From Apostichopus japonicus (lineage: Eukaryota > Echinodermata > Holothuroidea > Aspidochirotida > Stichopodidae): a stretch of 64,000 nucleotides of DNA. The stretch covers positions 4,131,501-4,195,500 of the forward strand of contig NC_092572.1 in NCBI RefSeq assembly GCF_037975245.1, given 5' to 3'. Below, piece after piece: positions 36,458 through 50,792 of the stretch (position 1 is the first letter of the stretch; the number at the start of each line of letters is the position of its first letter). Below the pieces are notes generated by a model that searched no databases, was not told where the DNA came from, and was given only the letters and a program-made list of their open reading frames with translations. A program made the position numbers and the translations under genes.

Positions 36458-38462
36458 CACAAGTCTATAATAACCAAGGTATATGACTGACCGTTCCTGA
36501 CGTATACTGTTAAGATAATATTTAATCGCTTCGACACGTCGAGAAGTAATTTAGAAATAATTATCTACACCTCTGTTTGGACGGATGTTTCATTTACAAG
36601 TTACGTTAAGACTTCTTCACATGGGGTTAATTGACCGAGAAAAATGATGAGTGTCTGGTTGTACGTATTAAAACAGCTACAGCGTGATTGGTATAGAAAT
36701 AAATTGTTTTTTTTTACGTCGGGGGAGTTTCTCAACTGGTAGAGGTTTCTATAAGTATGACGAAAGGAGAAAGGGAAACACATTCACTTTAAAAATAATG
36801 GTAGAAATGTAATGTCGAACATTTAGAGAGATATTTGGCATGAAATGTGTTTACATATGTGACCACTATTTAACATTCTAGCATATTTGGGGCCAACATT
36901 GAAAACCTTTCAGATTTTTAAATAAAATAAATCAACTAAACATTAATATTTACGTGTTAGGCTGGCAGCTTACACAAACAGGTTCTTACATTACGGAGAG
37001 ATATTCAGTGTAATGGAGTATAACCACACGGTCATGTGGTGTATAGGCTATCTGTGAAGCCCGGATATACCAGATGCATGCAGGGAACTGGCCCCGCGAT
37101 TGAGATTTTTTCTATCATACCACAAGAAAGAAAGATTAAAATTGCAGAATACAGATGGTACCACACCTCGTGTATTGCTACCAATGTTGCCAACCTTTCT
37201 CCTAAATATACAAAGAAGCTGTAAATAAAAAAAAAAAAATAAGTAAGCTTAAGTGAATGAGTTGCTAAGCTTAAATGTAAAAACCAACTTCATGTATGTT
37301 TGGACTGCCTCCAGGCTCCAGGGATTTGGTCCTGGGTTGAAAATGGAAAACATCTGATGACGAGCGAAAAACTACAATTGATGCAAAATATGGAATTCAT
37401 ATTTTACTAAAACGTATTTTGCTCTCAGGTAATGACGTATTATATTCTTTATAACAAGTATCGCAACTGTAGTCGATATCGTTCCTATGGTAACGATGCT
37501 TGACCAAACCATTGCAGGCTGTAGTTATTTTGTAATATAGGCCGGTCTTGCAAGGTCGTTTCTCGAATACAAAAATGCATAATTGCTTCGAACGTGAGGA
37601 AGCAAGTATACTTACACATTGACCATATATATCCATTACAAAGAGATAAGCCTACCACGACAGAACATATGTGTACATATTATAATATAGGTTCATAGGT
37701 TATCAGAAAAGTATAGGCTAACATACTTATCGACGATCTACCCTAGAGGAATTAACAAACTATAAGACGTGTGTTTTATGGCTAGTTAGTTGCCTTCGAA
37801 AGACAGTCATTTCGTGGAATCATCAGGGTAATTCTTCACATGAGTATACGTATAGGCTTGGCTACTGTCATTATAACTTAGTGTAAGCCTATCATCATAT
37901 GTTTTCAATGAATTGGCTTTAGAGCTGTGTTGCGATAACAATTATGAATCAGTAGACATGTTTACTATACCGACAAAACCATAGAAACCTCAGTGTTAGG
38001 CGAGAGCATAGGCTGTTACCATGGGGCCCCAGTATTGTTCTCTATTATTATAGTGTGATGGTTCCATCGATTATCTCATCGTCACCAATTTACACAGAGT
38101 TAAAACAGTGGGGTATCAATTAGACACCAATGTATCAGCGGGTGTACTAATCTTTGATCTCAACCATAATCAGGGAACCGATAACAACCCTTGACAAGTG
38201 GGGACGTATTGGCTGAGGCCCGCCCTCGGTTAAAATCAACACGGTATGACTAATTAGTACGTTGCTAACAATTCCTCGCTGGATGTATTTTCAACGTGTC
38301 TAGATGGATTTGATATCCATAACCATAAACGCAATTAGGGTAAACGTCCTTCTTAATTTCATTTCGTAAATAAAGACGCAAGATTTATTTAAGGGTATGA
38401 TGTGACCGAAGCCGGTCTTTATTAATGTCACTCTTGGCCGTTGAACAGCGTGAGGCATACGC

Positions 38463-38478
38463 TAATGAATATTCATTA
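38463..38478. promoter_or_regulatory. 16-bp perfect palindrome taatgaatattcatta
   Basis: Self-complementary over 16 bases with TAAT homeodomain cores at both ends, the form expected for a paired or dimeric homeodomain site. Function is inferred only. Confidence 0.3.
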
Positions 38479-38529
38479 AGACTATAGTGATGTTGGATGT
38501 TGTAGCCAGTTGAGACAATTTGCCTATGG

Positions 38530-38745
38530 TGATACCACTCTATACTGTACACCCATGCTGTGCTTCAAAGCACTCGTATTGACAGTATGAACAGTTCCTA
38601 ATCTTTATCTGATGCTAATGCTAATACCACTCTATACTGTACACCTATATTATGCTTCAAAGCACTCATACTGACATTAAAACAGTTCCTAACTTTTCTC
38701 TGATAGAAACGTGATACTCATACTGTCAGTACGACTGAGTGCTTT
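38530..38745 (+). repeat. Direct duplication with an inverted third piece
   Basis: Two copies share taccactctatactgtacac (38532 and 38627), tgcttcaaagcactc and acagttcctaa. A following segment at about 38714-38745 (ctcatactgtcagt.. gagtgcttt) is an inverted version of the caaagcactcatactgac portion and could fold back on it. Confidence 0.65.
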
Positions 38746-40562
38746 GGGAGCGGGACATAAAAATACAATATAGAAATTAAATCGTCCCAGCTGTGTGGAT
38801 GTTGAGAAATGGAGGTTTTGTTTTATTTATATCATTAAATTGTATATTAATTAGCAACTGCATACAATGTAATCCACGTTTACTTTTAGAAATGCATGTA
38901 GAGTATTAATATTTCATTAGTTTGCTTCACAAACAGAGTAGAAATTAAATCGATTTGATAAGGAAATGAAATTGTCTCGTTACAGCCATGATATTGTTCA
39001 AATATACACCAAAACGTGTCCCCTCGCTCCCCCCCCCCCTTCCCAAGAACGAAAATGTTTTATCATACATCGGTTATAAAACATTATACGTTATAAAATT
39101 TCAGACCGTAGAAACTCCATTTCCAAATCCACAAATCACACATGAAACTGTGTACAGTTTCTCTATATATGTATAGTTTTCAATATAGCGCCAATTGAGT
39201 AAAAACATGACGTCATCGGTCGTTCGTACATTTATACTAATACGTAAGGGTGAACAGTGTTGATACGGCTGATCATTACTCCGATATTCTTAAATTGTAC
39301 CAATAGCCCTGGGTGTCATACTGGTTAAATAAATTCACTTATCAACCAAAAAAAGTGAGAGAATCAGATTATTTTATAGGAAATAAGTGATGAATTTTTA
39401 CACATCAGACGATAATTACAAGGTTACATCATGACGAATAAACCGCCCGCCTATCTCCCTTGTCAAGCGAGTGATAGAATGCCGTTTTTATTCTTTTTGC
39501 TTCTAAAATTGACATGTTTTGATCACTTTCGCCTCAATATCTACAAGATATTATGACCGACCAGGGTCAGGTTAATTAGGAAACTGTATGAAATAATGAT
39601 AAAGTAGTCTAAGGTCATGACAAAGAGAAAATAATAAAATTGGTCATTATGGACCAACGTAGATTACCATCACGTGACTGAGACAATTGGGAGAATTAAA
39701 TAGAAGCTTTGCTCTGTTTTAGCACCACGCAGATCACATACATATATCTACACTGCCAAGTTAGGGGAGGTGTGTGTTGGGGCGGATGGGGAGGGGGAGG
39801 GGTGGCGGTTGGGTGAGAAGAAATGATGTGGAGGGAGTTAAGGACGGGGTGCAGATATTTAAGGAAATAGTCTGATGTCTTGTAACAAGTGCAACGTCTT
39901 AGATCGTTACATGTTGAGAATAATTCATAAAGTATTCTAAAGTAAATTTTAAATTTAGCTGTCCCGCTTGTTAATGTCATAATAGTAAATCGTGTCTTGC
40001 ATCTGCGCCCTCTGTTCCCTCCCACCCTTCCATAAGTTATTTAATTATCCCCTTATGATATGCACGACATTTCAGATTGGAGAGAGGCGGGCGGAATTTG
40101 GCTTCAATTTCATCAAATTTTCCTTTTTAAGTTTATATTTATAAAATTGGCCGACTTGTTAATTCCTAATTAGTTACTTAAATTAACTTTAGGGGCACAT
40201 GAGTTTCGTCGTGTATTCAGGTATTCTAACAAATATTGAACAATAACAATAACCAGAACCATAACAATGACAATGACAATAACAATAACAATAATAAAGA
40301 AATAGACGGAACACTCCAAGTTATCTACGTTTAACTGCATGAGCCATATCTTCTATCAATAGAGAGCGGGAGTATTCTTATTATTGTCACCATTTTGTGG
40401 TGGGGTAGGGTTGGTTCGGGGTGGGTTGGGCCTGTTGATTGAAGTTTTTCTTATAAATGATGAATTTTACCCGCAGCTTCCATTTTTAGTCCCTGTCCCG
40501 TTTAATCGCTTTCCGCCGCTTTTCCAGCAATCAACCTATCAGCCTCCGTACTTTCAAACTTA

Positions 40563-40805
40563 AAGCCCAGCTTATAGGTCATATATATACTTAGCCCAGC
40601 TAATAGGTCATATACTTAGCCTAACTTATAGGTCATATACGGTACCTAGCCTAGCTTATAGGTCATAGACTTAGCCCAGCTATAGGTCATATACATAGCC
40701 TAGCTAATATATCACATACTTAGCCTAGCTAATAAGTCATAGACTTAACCTAGCTTATAGGTCAGAGACTTAGCCTACATTATAGGTCATATACTTTGGT
40801 CTACA
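40563..40805 (+). repeat. 26-bp degenerate minisatellite
   Basis: About nine copies of a unit like tagcctagcttataggtcat followed by atactt, with indels. Confidence 0.85.
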
Positions 40806-43800
40806 TTTAATTGGCTTGGAGACAATCGTAATTACAGGATACCTCATATAAAAACATGTACATATAATTAACAAAGGAAATGAATGTTATGCGCGAAACA
40901 ACATTGATAGGTTCACGTAACGCTTCCTGTTGTCATTAGTAATTGGAAAATTTAATTATCGCATATAATTGTATTGTTCGACCTTAAAACAAAGTAAATA
41001 ACAAAATTCCACTTTCTTGTTTACTCTTATACGGCATCATCCTTTGCAGTTATGTCAACTTGGCGGAATTTACATAACTTTCTAAAATGTGTGTGTTAGA
41101 TCTTATGAGCATTATTTCATATTATTTGTTTTCCCCTATTGTCTGGTAAACATTTGAGGAAATTGGTATCAAAATACAACTTGCACTGGCCCCACGTTTT
41201 GTTTTTCTTTATGGTTTGCCACAATCAAATTATAACATTCTTTCGAACTTTCTACATAGATCTCTTTTTTTTCTATTTTTGTAATATCTTTTTAACAAAT
41301 ATGTCAAATTTATTTATCAAAATATCCTCTGATATTCAAATCCTTAAAATAATATCTCGTCTATTAATACACGTGCAATACAGTACATTGACTTTGGTGT
41401 GGTATCTTATCTCAATTTTTGAGGTAAAATCTTTATCAAGCCACAAGCATCTCTTTTCCGCCGTTTTTTTCTCACTCTTTATTTTCCCTCTTTATAATTG
41501 TCCATAATAATTACCGCTGAACCACAATCATTTTTAGAAGTGTTAAAAAATATTCACACCTCTTCGAAGTTTCGTGCTGTTCTGTGTTGATTGGGATACA
41601 TATTCTCGAATGTCAACTCTTTTTTACCCCATAATTAGCTTCCAGCTATGCAGGGTATAGTATATGGTTGTTTGGTGCTCTTTATATGTGTTATTGTTGT
41701 TTAAAAATAATTCGTTATTTTTACTAATTACTGCTAAAATCTTTGCCAGAAGCGTCGACCGTACCACTTACTAGCAATTTTCGCGTAAATGGCGGCCAAC
41801 CTTGCTCGGGGTCAAGGGTAAAATTGATTACTGTAATGGATAATTTAGGAAAGTACAATGTAAGTGTGTAAGGGTCAACTCGCGCAGGTTGTTGACCAGG
41901 TAGAAGGCCTACATGAACCTTGTAGTGGATTGACTCCAATTAACAAAGGACCGCCATCAATCGCCTCATATGTATAATAGCATTTTTCCATTCAAATTTT
42001 AGCCACGTTAAATTTTGGAGGCGGATGGTGTAGGGAAGGGGGTGGGTTAATGGCCGGAATGATATATTCTGTAGAAAGAACATTACAAAGGAAATCACAG
42101 CGCTTTAAAATATAACGTGTATTTGCGGTACAACTTAAAAAAGTCGAAAATCCTTCAATATTGTTCCATAGCTTGAAAAAGAAAGCACCATTTTGACAAT
42201 GAGAACCCTCTTTTTTATCAAAATGTTTCCAAAGGGGCCACACTCACTTGGATAATATGCCACCTTAGCCCTTCCCCACCCACGTACAAAAACGGTGGTT
42301 GCGTCCCTGCTTGAGCTTATCTAGTATGACAAATAGAGCCAGCATAGCTTTATCTTTACAATATTTATTCTCTTTATTTCGTCCAATATGGACCTTCATC
42401 GTTTTTGAAAGAACCAGAATACAAAAGTTGCAAATGTTATAAAAGAATTGAATTTTCATGTATTTCGAACATTTTCCCGAATACTTGAAAACGAAGAAAA
42501 GCACTCCCATTTTTTATTTTATATATTATATTATAAGGATTGAGACCTCAACATTCGTAAATAGGGTTCAACTTTAGCGTGTTTTGTGATATTCAACAAA
42601 ACAGGGTTCTCAAAAGTTGCAGAAAAGATTAGAAGAGAGTCTTATTTGCCTTTTATTTAATTTCTACTTATATCAACGAATTTATCATAATGATTTAAAA
42701 ATTCGGCCTAGTCACTATGAACACTTGAATTTTGAGAATACAAAGAGATATTGAATACGCGTAAAGTGCATTTGAAAACAATAAGTTAACACTTTAAATA
42801 TTAATTGTCCCACCTTTACGCCTTCCTTAGACCAAATTCCTTGCCCCTCTTTCTTCCCCTACTTTATTCTACTTATTAACTATATCGGTGTCATATTAAA
42901 TAATTAGGTAATAATTAATAGGGCAAACAATGGATAAGAAATATTAGATAACAATGCAATTAACGCGACCTTCAAAACCCATTAAGAATAAAATGATTTA
43001 CATAATTATCATTTCATGTGTTTTGTGATCTTCATTTACAAACGATGAACAAAACCTTTTGGTTTTATAATACCCTTCATTCATTTGCTCAAGTTAATCG
43101 TGTGCTTTACAAAAAAAATCTTCTTTGTGATTACCTACAGATATTGTATGTATGTATTTATTGTATGTGTTGTATGTATGTATTGTATATATGTGAAGTA
43201 TTGTTATGAAAGAACAGTTTCGAAGTCATGTGTCCTATTTACATCTTCCGTCGATCGATTTACAGCTTCCGTTCATTCCTTGTTTCTTCCTTTTGTTTTG
43301 TATTCTACTAATGAACCTATATCAATTTTCATTAACCTAATTAGTGAATAATTAACGGGAAAAAACATGGATAAGATAGCATATATAACAATACATTAAC
43401 AATTAAACCTTCTTTCTGAAATTGAAGACGACTTATTGAGTGGGAATGAAACTTTCCCACGGAGGTACTTTTAGTCTCTGTAAGTTTTTTTTATCTAGAC
43501 GTTAAAAATAGATCAAAGGTTTCCTTATTCTAAGATGGTACTGATTAACAACAAAATTCAGAGGATGGTGGCAAATGGGATACAACGTGTGGTCATTACA
43601 TACAACAAATTCTAGTCTCACAGGGAGGGGAGGGAGAGGGAGGGGTTGGGGGTTCTCTTGTGTAGGTTCTCCGGGCGGAGCCGACGGCACAGGGGTGCGC
43701 GTTCACCAGTTTTGGAAAAGCTCAAAAGAGATTCTTTTCAGAACTATAGCTATGCAGAGACGATTAAACATTACTAAAGGCGAAGCGAAAAAAAAAAAGT

Positions 43801-44730
43801 TTTAGAAATCTAGAAATTAATGCGTCACTGAATATAATCCCTATACCTAACTACCGGTATTTCAACTCTAGTGAAGTTGAGGTAAATTATCCATGTTTCG
43901 TTCAACTAAAGTATTTCCTTAACGTGTATACCGTTATCAGGTTAAGTTTTAACGACAGTCCCAGCAGTGGCTTCCATCTTCAGTTGTGGTAAAATGGTTC
44001 AGTCGAGGGATATTCACATTCAACTGGTGAAGAATTAGACCACTGCTGGAGTTTACACCCCTTTCATGAACCACACAAAAGTCAAGAGTATATATAAGCA
44101 AAACATTATGTTTGAGTGGTTAGTCTAAGTATACCCTTGAATGCAGCATTTGACGTCCAACCTTTTTGACAAAAAAATGGGGGAGCACCTCCCCACCCCT
44201 ACATTGGCTTCAACGACCCCAGTGCCACACCTACCCCTTCATAAAAATGATTCATTCTCATATTGTACTATTAGTATATTTGGGTCCTAAATCCGAATTG
44301 AGAATTCCCCCCCCCCCCAAACTTTGAAATCCCGTGCAAGCCACCGCATTGTCCCAGCGTATACAACAGTGGTATATGTGATTATCGGTATAGACAGTTT
44401 GATACATCACTATTATTAGTTCTAGCATGCACCATTGAATAACGAAGATTATTTGGCTACATTTTGTATGTAAGTGTGATACGATTTGTTTATAGGATAT
44501 GCATGTACCGTGTTCCTGTCAAATAGTTCTTAGCATGTGATTATTAGGTTTACGTCGACATATTGACAAACACAAGATCGATAACGGGAACCCAATAGAG
44601 ATTCAGTAACTTAAACAAGAATATAACTTTAACATCAAGACGAACGAGATAGGAAACATAGTAAACATAAGGAAAGTGAAATCAAATACATTTATGAATA
44701 TGATTGAGAATACGTGGAAACAACGAAAAA
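40806..44730. other. Intergenic, no gene seen
   Basis: AT-rich with short frames. The 122-codon frame at 41139-41507 is Phe/Ile/Leu-rich, as expected of AT-rich noncoding DNA. The interval about 42000-42305 ends with cggttgcgtccctg-type sequence like a hAT-like right end, but no matching left end or target duplication was found. Confidence 0.5.
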
Positions 44731-46275
44731 GAGTGACAACACAAAACAAGAAACAACATCATTACGAACAAGAATGAAAGCATGGACTAGGATATGTAAA
44801 CAAGGAGCAAGAATGAAAACACAAAACAAGAAACAACATCATAACGAAAACAAGAATGAGAACCTGAACATGAACTAGGATATGTAAACAAGGAGCAAGA
44901 ATGAAAACACAAAACAAGAAACAACATCATAACGAAACAAGAATGAGAACATGAACATGAACTAGGATATGTAAACAAGGAGTAAGAATGAAAACACAAA
45001 ACAAGAAACAACATCATAACGAAAACAAGAATGAGAACATGAACATGAACATGAACTAGGATATGAAAACAAGGAGTAAGAATGAAAACACAAAACAAGA
45101 AACAACATCATAACGAAAACAAGAATGAGAACATGAACATGAACTAGGATATGAAAACAAGGAGCAAGAATGAAAACACAAAACAAGAAACAACATCATA
45201 ACGAAAACAAGAATGAGAACATGAACATGAAATAGGATATAAAAACAAGGAGCAAGAATGAAAACACAAAACAAGAAACAACATCATAACGAAAACAAGA
45301 ATGAGAACCTGAACATGAACTAGGATATGAAAACAAGGAGTAAGAATGAAAACACAAAACAAGAAACAACATCATAACGAAAACAAGAATGAGAACATGA
45401 ACATGAACTAGGATATGAAAACAAGGAGTAAGAATGAAAACACAAAACAAGAAACAACATCATTATGAAACAAGAATGAGAACATGAACATGAACTAGGA
45501 TATGTAAACAAGGAGCAAGAATGAAAACACAAAACAAGAAACAACATCATAACGAAAACAAGAATGAGAACATGAACATGAACTAGGATATGAAAACAAG
45601 GAGCAAGAATGAAAACACAAAACAAGAAACAACATCATAACGAAAACAAGAATGAGAACATGAACATGAACTAGGATATGTAAACAAGGAGCAAGAATGA
45701 AAACACAAAACAAGAAACAACATCATAACGAAACAAGAATGAGAACATGAACATGAACTAGGATATGTAAACAAGGAGCAAGAATGAAAACACAAAACAA
45801 GAAACAACATCATAACGAAAACAAGAATGAGAACATGAACATGAACTAGGATATGAAAACAAGGAGCAAGAATGGAAACACAAAACAAGAAACAACATCA
45901 TAACGAAAACAAGAATGAGAACCTGAACATGAACTAGGATATGAAAACAAGGAGTAAGAATGAAAACACAAAACAAGAAACAACATCATAACGAAAACAA
46001 GAATGAGAACATGAACATGAACTAGGATATGAAAACAAGGAGCAAGAATGAAAACACAAAACAAGAAACAACATCATAACGAAAACAAGAATGAGAACAT
46101 GAACATGAACTAGGATATGTAACCAAGGAGTAAGAATGAAAACACAAAACAAGAAACAACATCATAACGAAAACAAGAATGAGAACATGAACATGAACTA
46201 GGATATGAAAACAAGGAGTAAGAATGAAAACACAAAACAAGAAACAACATCATAACGAAGCAAAAATGAGAACAG
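44731..46275. repeat. 88-bp minisatellite, about 17 copies
   Basis: The unit runs aacacaaaacaagaaacaac, atcataacgaaaacaagaat, gagaacatgaacatgaacta, ggatatgaaaacaaggagca, agaatgaa. The period is 88, with one six-base gain in one copy and single-base losses in a few. The minus strand lacks stops in much of the array, giving many overlapping 60-100 codon frames that restart every 88 bases. These are repeat artefacts, not genes. Confidence 0.97.
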
Positions 46276-47227
46276 AATAATATACGAAACATAAACACAT
46301 CTAATCAAAGATCATACATAAAATAGTGTAGTTATATTGGTGAAACGTTCACGCAGGATAACATACGAGGACTAGACAGAGGTAATTACAGACACTACAT
46401 TGAGTTACTGATATTAATATTGGTATAACTAAGAAATGTATATGGGATCATATACAACACAAAAAGAAAGCTAATTTAAGACAATATTTCAAGGTTCTCT
46501 TATACAAATATTGGTAAGGAAAGAAGAAATATTCAAGCAGGATAATATACGAGGCATAACTACAGCTAATTCATAACAATACATCATTATGTTAGTATTA
46601 TGATTATTGGCATTACAAATAAAGACAAACGGGATAATATACGAACGAAAAAAAACAGGTAAAAATTAATGACAAACATACCGAGTATTAAATTATGAAG
46701 TCCAACATTTCCGTGAGGATAATGACGTCATCGCTTACCAACACAAAATTGGTAAAAATGTAGAACATAGGGCCATGGACCACCCCTTGAGACTTTATGC
46801 AACATAGCATATCTCATTGAAAGGTTAATAGATTATCCCACGAAAAAGATTTAATTCTAAAAGTGAAATGAATAGCGACTATTTTTGACAAAAATTCAAG
46901 AAGAAGACGAAAAAAATGGGAAAGTAGGGCATCTACTTAAGTAGGGCACCTCCCTCCCAGGTCACAAATAGTGTTCATAGAAGGTGACCCGTAAATTCAC
47001 TACCCTCCAATAAAATATAACTATATGTGTACATCTTCAAGGATATTAATATATATATATAAATATAACTAGTTTATATTTAAAATATTTTCTGATAACG
47101 ATCTTGAGATTAAGTCATGCGCTAAGGGCGTGTAAAGCATAAATTGGCAGAATCAAAATATTTCAAATATTTTAGGTTAATTTTAAATAGTTTGGTGTCA
47201 TTCGCCCATGGTTATTATGATTATGAG
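46276..47227. other. Intergenic, no gene seen
   Basis: AT-rich. A loosely repeated gataatatacgag motif at about 46354, 46540 and 46632 suggests an old, decayed repeat. It contains a CRE palindrome at 46723-46730. Confidence 0.45.
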
Positions 47228-47446
<219 letters not shown>

Positions 47447-50400
47447 TCAGCGCTATTTTGTGGTGACGTGTTGTACTACCAATTAAACCTCGCCCAATGT
47501 CTCAATTAACTCGAACGAAAACAGTTGCAAACCAAATTTTCGAAATGATTGTGGCCTTAATTTCCGGGTAACATCTTTAGGACATACAGATATAGAGCAC
47601 CGAACCCTCCTGGAGTCTTTGTTGTGGTAATTTGACCTGAGCAACCCAAGGGTATGAAAACCGCCAGCAATTCAAAATTTTAGGCTATATCGAAAAGGAA
47701 AATAAATAACAAAATTAAAATACAGTTAAAAGATATAAATATCGATAACTTTGGTCGTTTTTTCCTTGACGTTTAACTTAGTTTTTGGAATGACAGACCC
47801 CAACTCTTCTAGTCCAACCCCCCTCTCTACAACCTAGTTAGAAGAAAAGATTTGAGTATTTCATGCAATATTAGAACATTTCATTTTTCATTATCTTTTT
47901 ATTTTGAAAATCAATCATGTTTCCAGATTCATTCATTTTTTTCTATCAAACTTTAAAAATCTATATATTTCCGATCATACATGATCATAACGCGTACATG
48001 ATCATAACGCGCTTTGTTCAAAATGTATTTATGGCGCGAGGATTTGAATGAGAGGTTTCACGAAAATGTTGATATTTACGTATAAGGTGTTGGGAGGCAG
48101 TTCATTAAAATATTCAACATCATTAAGCATAAATTCATATATTAAATGCATCAGTCATATCATTTTGACATTCACTGAGCCGGGAGGATGCTTCGTTTAT
48201 TATGACTTGCAGGGACATCACAGAACCGTTTAAAATCTCCCTTAAAGGGATCTATATAAAATGAACGAAATATAGAACGCAGTATTGCAACATCTGTTCA
48301 AGAAATCCGTTACGTTTTCCAGAAGTTACGGCCATTTTAACATATGATCATTAATTGCGAGTATCTTTTTTAATGCAATCCCATACCAAGACGTACGCAC
48401 TGACAATGTGTTACATTTCAATTTCCATTAACAAAATTTTCTGAGTTAATTCTAAGTAAGTTTTTATTGGTGACAATTCACTTTTTTGGGGGGCTTTCAG
48501 TGTTGTAAACAATGCAATTTCGTTACTATCTATCGATAACAGCCCTTATAGCAAAGACATGCATATATGACCTTCGCTAGACCTGAAAAACCCACATGAA
48601 CGTATTTTGGAAATTTGAATATCAAACCTTCAAACTTTGGTTTTAAGCTTAGATCCCTTTTATCGTCAAACGTCTCACAAAATGAGTTTGTCACATTAGC
48701 CCCGGCCTACAAAGAAAGGGATTGTACCTTTACATAACTAATTTGTCATGCCCGACTCAATGGAAACAAAATTATTCGCATTGGTAATAATGTAAGCATC
48801 ACTGTAAGATTAGCGGATGCTATTTATATCGAATTTGTCAGTTTATGATCTCATCCAACTCCCTAGTAACATCCGTAATCACCCCTCTTTTGGAAATGGT
48901 ATCTTCCTTTCCATGTTACTGTCTGTTTCAATCATGACTTAAACGTCAAATTCTTTCTCCTCCATTTTTTCCCTCTTAACCTCTTTGTGAGTTAAGTCTA
49001 CGTGTTTTAAAGGGGTCTTCCTCTCTCTTATACGTGAAGCAAAATAAAGTCCAGGGATCAAAACTTGAAGCCCGCTCAAAGGTTCCGTTCGTCACCAAAT
49101 TATAGTTCAAATTTAATATTACCTATATATGCTTGTAACTTTAATTTCCGGAATGGTTGTTTTATTTTTTCCGGAATTGCTGGTTAGTTAACAAATGATT
49201 TCAAAACATGATCAAAGTTTTGAGAACTAGTGTAGGGACGGACGTAAGGAATCAATAAATAAACACGGGGAACCATGGAACGCCGATTGAAAAAAATGTG
49301 GATGTCAGCGAGCGTGGATAGACAGAAGTTGCAGAAGGTCTTTAAGGAGAATCCATGCTGGGGTTAGCGACGGTGGTCGGGGGATCCCTGATTTCTCTGA
49401 GTTTATCAACCCATTTAACGGCAATGAACGGATTCGATCATTAGGTAGTTAGAGAACTTTACTAAGAGACGGAGGAGGAGTGTACAAGGTTATAACTGGA
49501 TTGATTGTCGGGAACTGCTGCTTCGGGAAAACAGGGGTTACAAGTTTTGTTTTACAAAAGGAAGGAAACTTTCTATATTTCTCTTTGGTTCAAGATGATG
49601 GACAAACTATTTTTTGCCGACAGGGAGAGTTTGACATAGATGGAGAACGTGTTGAAATCTGTAACAGCTGTGTGATACATACAAACGAACGGACAATTAA
49701 ACATTTGGTTAAAAGATTAATCAATTCCAAGTCGCCATTTCGCCCCCAATTTTGGGATGATACAGTGGCAACTCAATTTAATATCTTCATCTTCAGAGAA
49801 ACATAAAGAAGATTTATATTTATATTTATACTTATATATTTATATGTATATATTTGGTTTATGCATTAACTTTTTATATCTTTGCGGCATTTGAATTTTC
49901 AAGAACGTTTACCCGGAACTTTTGAGTTACTTTAATAGATATTTCTTCTTGAATGGGCCAAACACATAGCTGTTACCCAAGTTTGCAAGAGTTTATTTTC
50001 ACTCGCCTTTATACATTTACTTCGAGTTACTTTGACAAATTTCCTTCTATTGAAATCAATAGTGAACAGAATATTTTTGAATTTTTTATAATCCTGGAAT
50101 TAGCAGAACTAATTTTTTTGTTTCCTGATACTTTCAACAACGTTCCATTTTGGTACTGCTTTTCTTGCGTGGTTAGGTCAATAAGGAGGAACACAATTAT
50201 TTTTCTTCCAGAAGAGACCGAATCTGTGATCAAAATTCAGATAAACCAGTTTTGAATTCTCCAGGATCATTTCTACTTTACCGAGGAAACAAATATTTTG
50301 TCTGAAATTCGTCAAAACATTAAATTGAGATTGGCAGTTACAGATCTCAGACAAATCTCAAGAAATTTGAGTTGAAAATCGCTTTCGACAAACAATTGGA

Positions 50401-50792
50401 AACATTTCTTTGTACGAACCAGCTGGAGAGAAAAATTGTCGAGCTTTAATGGAATTTGAAAAATTCTTACCAAAACGGAAACTCTTATTTCATATTTGTG
50501 TGTAAAATCGCGCAAACCTAATAGCTTTTAGGTTTATAGATATTGTAGTAATTGTTATGAAGAAGAAGACCGTTCATTTTTTGGGGGAGGAAAACTTCGA
50601 AAGCAAATAATTTTATGTTGCTCTTTAGAAGCTGTATCACAAATTTAAACTAAAGTTACAAACCAGTTAAATTTTTAACTGAAAACAACAAAGAAGTCAT
50701 CTTTTGCAGCTTCTATATTACATCTTGTTCTCTTCCTATTCGAAGGGAAGAGAATTCAGCTAAAGTTGACCCTCTCTGAGCATAATATTGCG
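47447..50792. other. No gene supported; possible 5' flank of the 50793 exon
   Basis: The frame at 49480-49806 lacks an internal ATG and has no splice or family support. The frame at 49953-50255 is hydrophobic and AT-driven. If the exon at 50793 is a first exon, its promoter and 5' UTR would fall in the right part of this interval; no TATA box or other promoter motif is convincing. Confidence 0.45.

Larger units (their letters stand above)
36121..40560. other. Intergenic, no gene seen
   Basis: AT-rich with only short frames. It holds the duplicated segment at 38530-38745 and CRE palindromes at 36450 and 39208. A G-rich stretch at 39765-39815 and a short AACAAT-type microsatellite at 40240-40295 are also visible. 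Confidence 0.5.

Noticed and set aside
41139-41507. A 122-codon hydrophobic frame resembling a membrane protein
   Set aside because: Composition is what AT-rich DNA gives (Phe, Ile, Leu, Tyr); no splice, promoter or family evidence.
42000-42305. A sixth hAT-like element
   Set aside because: The right side resembles a terminus (reverse complement cagggacgcaacc) but no matching left end or 8-bp duplication was found.
44787-46298. Many overlapping minus-strand frames of 60-103 codons with near-identical Phe/Cys/Leu-rich sequence
   Set aside because: They restart every 88 bases and are the translated minisatellite; no splice sites, no unique sequence.
49480-49806. A 108-codon frame (VITGLIVGNCCFGKTGVTS..) that loosely resembles a P-loop start
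   Set aside because: The glycine pattern does not fit GxxxxGKS/T, there is no ATG, and no splice site or homologue was recognised.
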